Shown in pieces: positions 24,620 through 25,799 of a stretch of DNA of 25,799 nucleotides. Position numbers and translations under genes: made by a program. Position 1 is the stretch's first letter. Every line of letters starts with the position of its first letter. The notes beneath the pieces were generated by a model. It ran no database searches, had not been told where the DNA came from, and worked only from the letters and a program-made list of their open reading frames with translations. The stretch lies in contig JAEWVV010000037.1 of the NCBI GenBank assembly GCA_023458995.1, positions 1 through 25,799 of the forward strand, given 5' to 3'. Source of the DNA: Bacillota bacterium. GTDB lineage: Bacteria > Bacillota_I > Bacilli_A > Acholeplasmatales > Acholeplasmataceae.

Positions 24620-25799
24620 ATGAAAAAATTAGGTTTAATTGTCTTATTTTTTTTAAGTGTTGTGTTTCTTGCTGGATGTCAGGAAACGAAATCAACATTG
24701 GTTGTTGAGGTAAAAGATATTTCAGATACGTTAATCGTATCAAAAGAAATAGAGTTTCCTTCAAATTCAGAGCTTAGCTTGTTTGAAATCATCGATGAAG
24801 CCATTGAACTTGATTATGCTGAAACAGCGTATGGTCCATATATTCAAGGTGTTGAAGGCTTTTATCCCATGGATTTTGGTGCAAGCTTCAATTACTATCT
24901 TTCACTCTATGTGAATGGTGCTGAAAGTATGGTTGGGCTAAGTGATGTAGAATATAGTGAAGATATGGTCATTACCTTTAGAGAAGCTAGTATGCTATCA
25001 TCATTTGATGTTTCAATTGACCTTTGGATTAAATCATTTATCGAAAATAGTTTAACTACGTATATCAGTGAAACAGGGATCAGTCAGCACGTTGTTTCAG
25101 CTTTAAAACAACTTGAAAATTATGGCTATGTAGATATTAACTGGAATGATTTTGGTTATCCTGAAGTTAAAACAGATACGTTATCCAATCTATTTAAGTC
25201 AACTTTATCACTTAAGGTTAGAGATTTGGCTTTGACAGAAGTTGAATCAGCACTACTTGCTATAAACCCAACGAATCCTTATGATGCAGTGACTTATTTG
25301 AATACACTTGATGTGATTTACGGAAAAGCAGTAAATTCAAAAAGAGCAGAAGTCGCAACGTATCTACAGAATAACAATCCAGAATATATGGATGCTGATT
25401 TTGCAGCAATGGCATTGACTGCAGTAGCAAATCATCAAGATGATGCGTTTAATTCATATATTTTAAATATGACAAATTATATTAAAGATGCACAAACAAA
25501 TGCTGGTATTGAATCTTGGGGAAGTGCGAATGCATCTTCCACTGCATCAGCAATTTTAGGATTATTAGCTGTTGGAATTGATCCAAGAAGTGAAGCATTT
25601 ACTGTAGCTGATGTTGATCTTATCGAAGCACTCATGACTTTTGCATTTGAAGGTGGATTTAAATATACCTTACAGGATACAAAAACGGATTTAGCATTTT
25701 CTACACCACAGGCATTTAGTGCACTTGTTGCCTATAAGATTTATCGTGACCATAAAGCAACTTGGGAAGTAGATTCCATGAATCTATGGGATTTAAGCA
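24620..25799 (+). CDS. Lipoprotein with DUF4430 and helical-repeat domains, probable cobalamin binder, partial at right edge
   Basis: 393 residues are visible and the frame is still open at the window end. A lipoprotein signal peptide ends in LAGC with C20 as the lipid-bearing residue, so the protein sits on the outside of the membrane. Residues about 45-122 resemble DUF4430 (GPYIQGVEG, YYLSLYVNGAESMVG, DMVITFREA), which is related to the beta domain of transcobalamin and intrinsic factor. From about 130 on, alpha-helical repeats (ESWGSANASSTASAILGLLAVGIDP, then QAFSALVAYKIY) resemble the alpha/alpha-barrel of prenyltransferase-like proteins, which is the other transcobalamin domain. AAAAGGAG precedes the ATG. 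Its control by a B12 riboswitch supports a role in cobalamin capture; the binding itself is inference. Transport genes may follow outside the window. Confidence 0.82.
   Translation, partial: MKKLGLIVLFFLSVVFLAGCQETKSTLVVEVKDISDTLIVSKEIEFPSNSELSLFEIIDEAIELDYAETAYGPYIQGVEGFYPMDFGASFNYYLSLYVNGAESMVGLSDVEYSEDMVITFREASMLSSFDVSIDLWIKSFIENSLTTYISETGISQHVVSALKQLENYGYVDINWNDFGYPEVKTDTLSNLFKSTLSLKVRDLALTEVESALLAINPTNPYDAVTYLNTLDVIYGKAVNSKRAEVATYLQNNNPEYMDADFAAMALTAVANHQDDAFNSYILNMTNYIKDAQTNAGIESWGSANASSTASAILGLLAVGIDPRSEAFTVADVDLIEALMTFAFEGGFKYTLQDTKTDLAFSTPQAFSALVAYKIYRDHKATWEVDSMNLWDLS

Overview
The window looks like a chromosomal segment of a low-GC, Gram-positive-type bacterium. Ribosome binding sites are strong AAGGAG/AGGAGG types, promoters are TTGnnn-17-TATAAT, and rho-independent terminators are common. 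TGA is used as a stop (nqrB, hutH, hutU and hutI all end in TGA) and tryptophan is TGG, so the recoded Mycoplasma/Spiroplasma code is excluded. The gene content fits a free-living, fermentative Bacillota or an Acholeplasma/Izemoplasma-like Mollicute. That lineage guess is inference at low confidence.

Region 1 (1-3020, minus strand): a SRAP/YedK abasic-site protein, cut by the left edge, lies behind a DinG/XPD-like iron-sulfur helicase with an N-terminal RecB/Cas4-type nuclease domain. Region 2 (3112-9055, plus strand): a DUF2804 protein, the adenosylcobalamin-dependent ribonucleotide reductase NrdJ with a structured leader, and an htpG-ridA pair. Region 3 (9148-13111): five genes, nqrB-C-D-E-F, for a Na+-NQR-type NADH dehydrogenase in which all visible cofactor residues are kept but nqrA is absent. 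Region 4 (13112-14290, minus strand): NAD(P)-dependent malic enzyme.

Region 5 (14383-24271): a tightly packed amino-acid fermentation operon behind a cre-like CcpA site. It encodes tryptophanase, butyrate kinase (interrupted by one in-frame TAA), phosphate butyryltransferase, and a histidine pathway that yields glutamate and 5,10-methenyl-THF (hutH, hutU, ftcD, hutI, fchA). Region 6 (24317-25799): a promoter, a cobalamin riboswitch with a terminator/antiterminator platform, and the start of a lipoprotein with a DUF4430 domain followed by helical repeats. This resembles transcobalamin/intrinsic factor with the domains in reverse order.

Taken together, the genes suggest a cell that gains energy from amino acids. 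Histidine gives glutamate and a C1 unit, tryptophan gives pyruvate, and Ptb/Buk would make ATP from butyryl-CoA. The cell depends on vitamin B12, at least for deoxynucleotide synthesis, and appears to scavenge it with a surface lipoprotein. The Nqr-like complex probably oxidises NADH and pumps Na+, but its electron acceptor is unclear without NqrA. I saw no tRNA, rRNA, CRISPR array, insertion sequence or phage gene.
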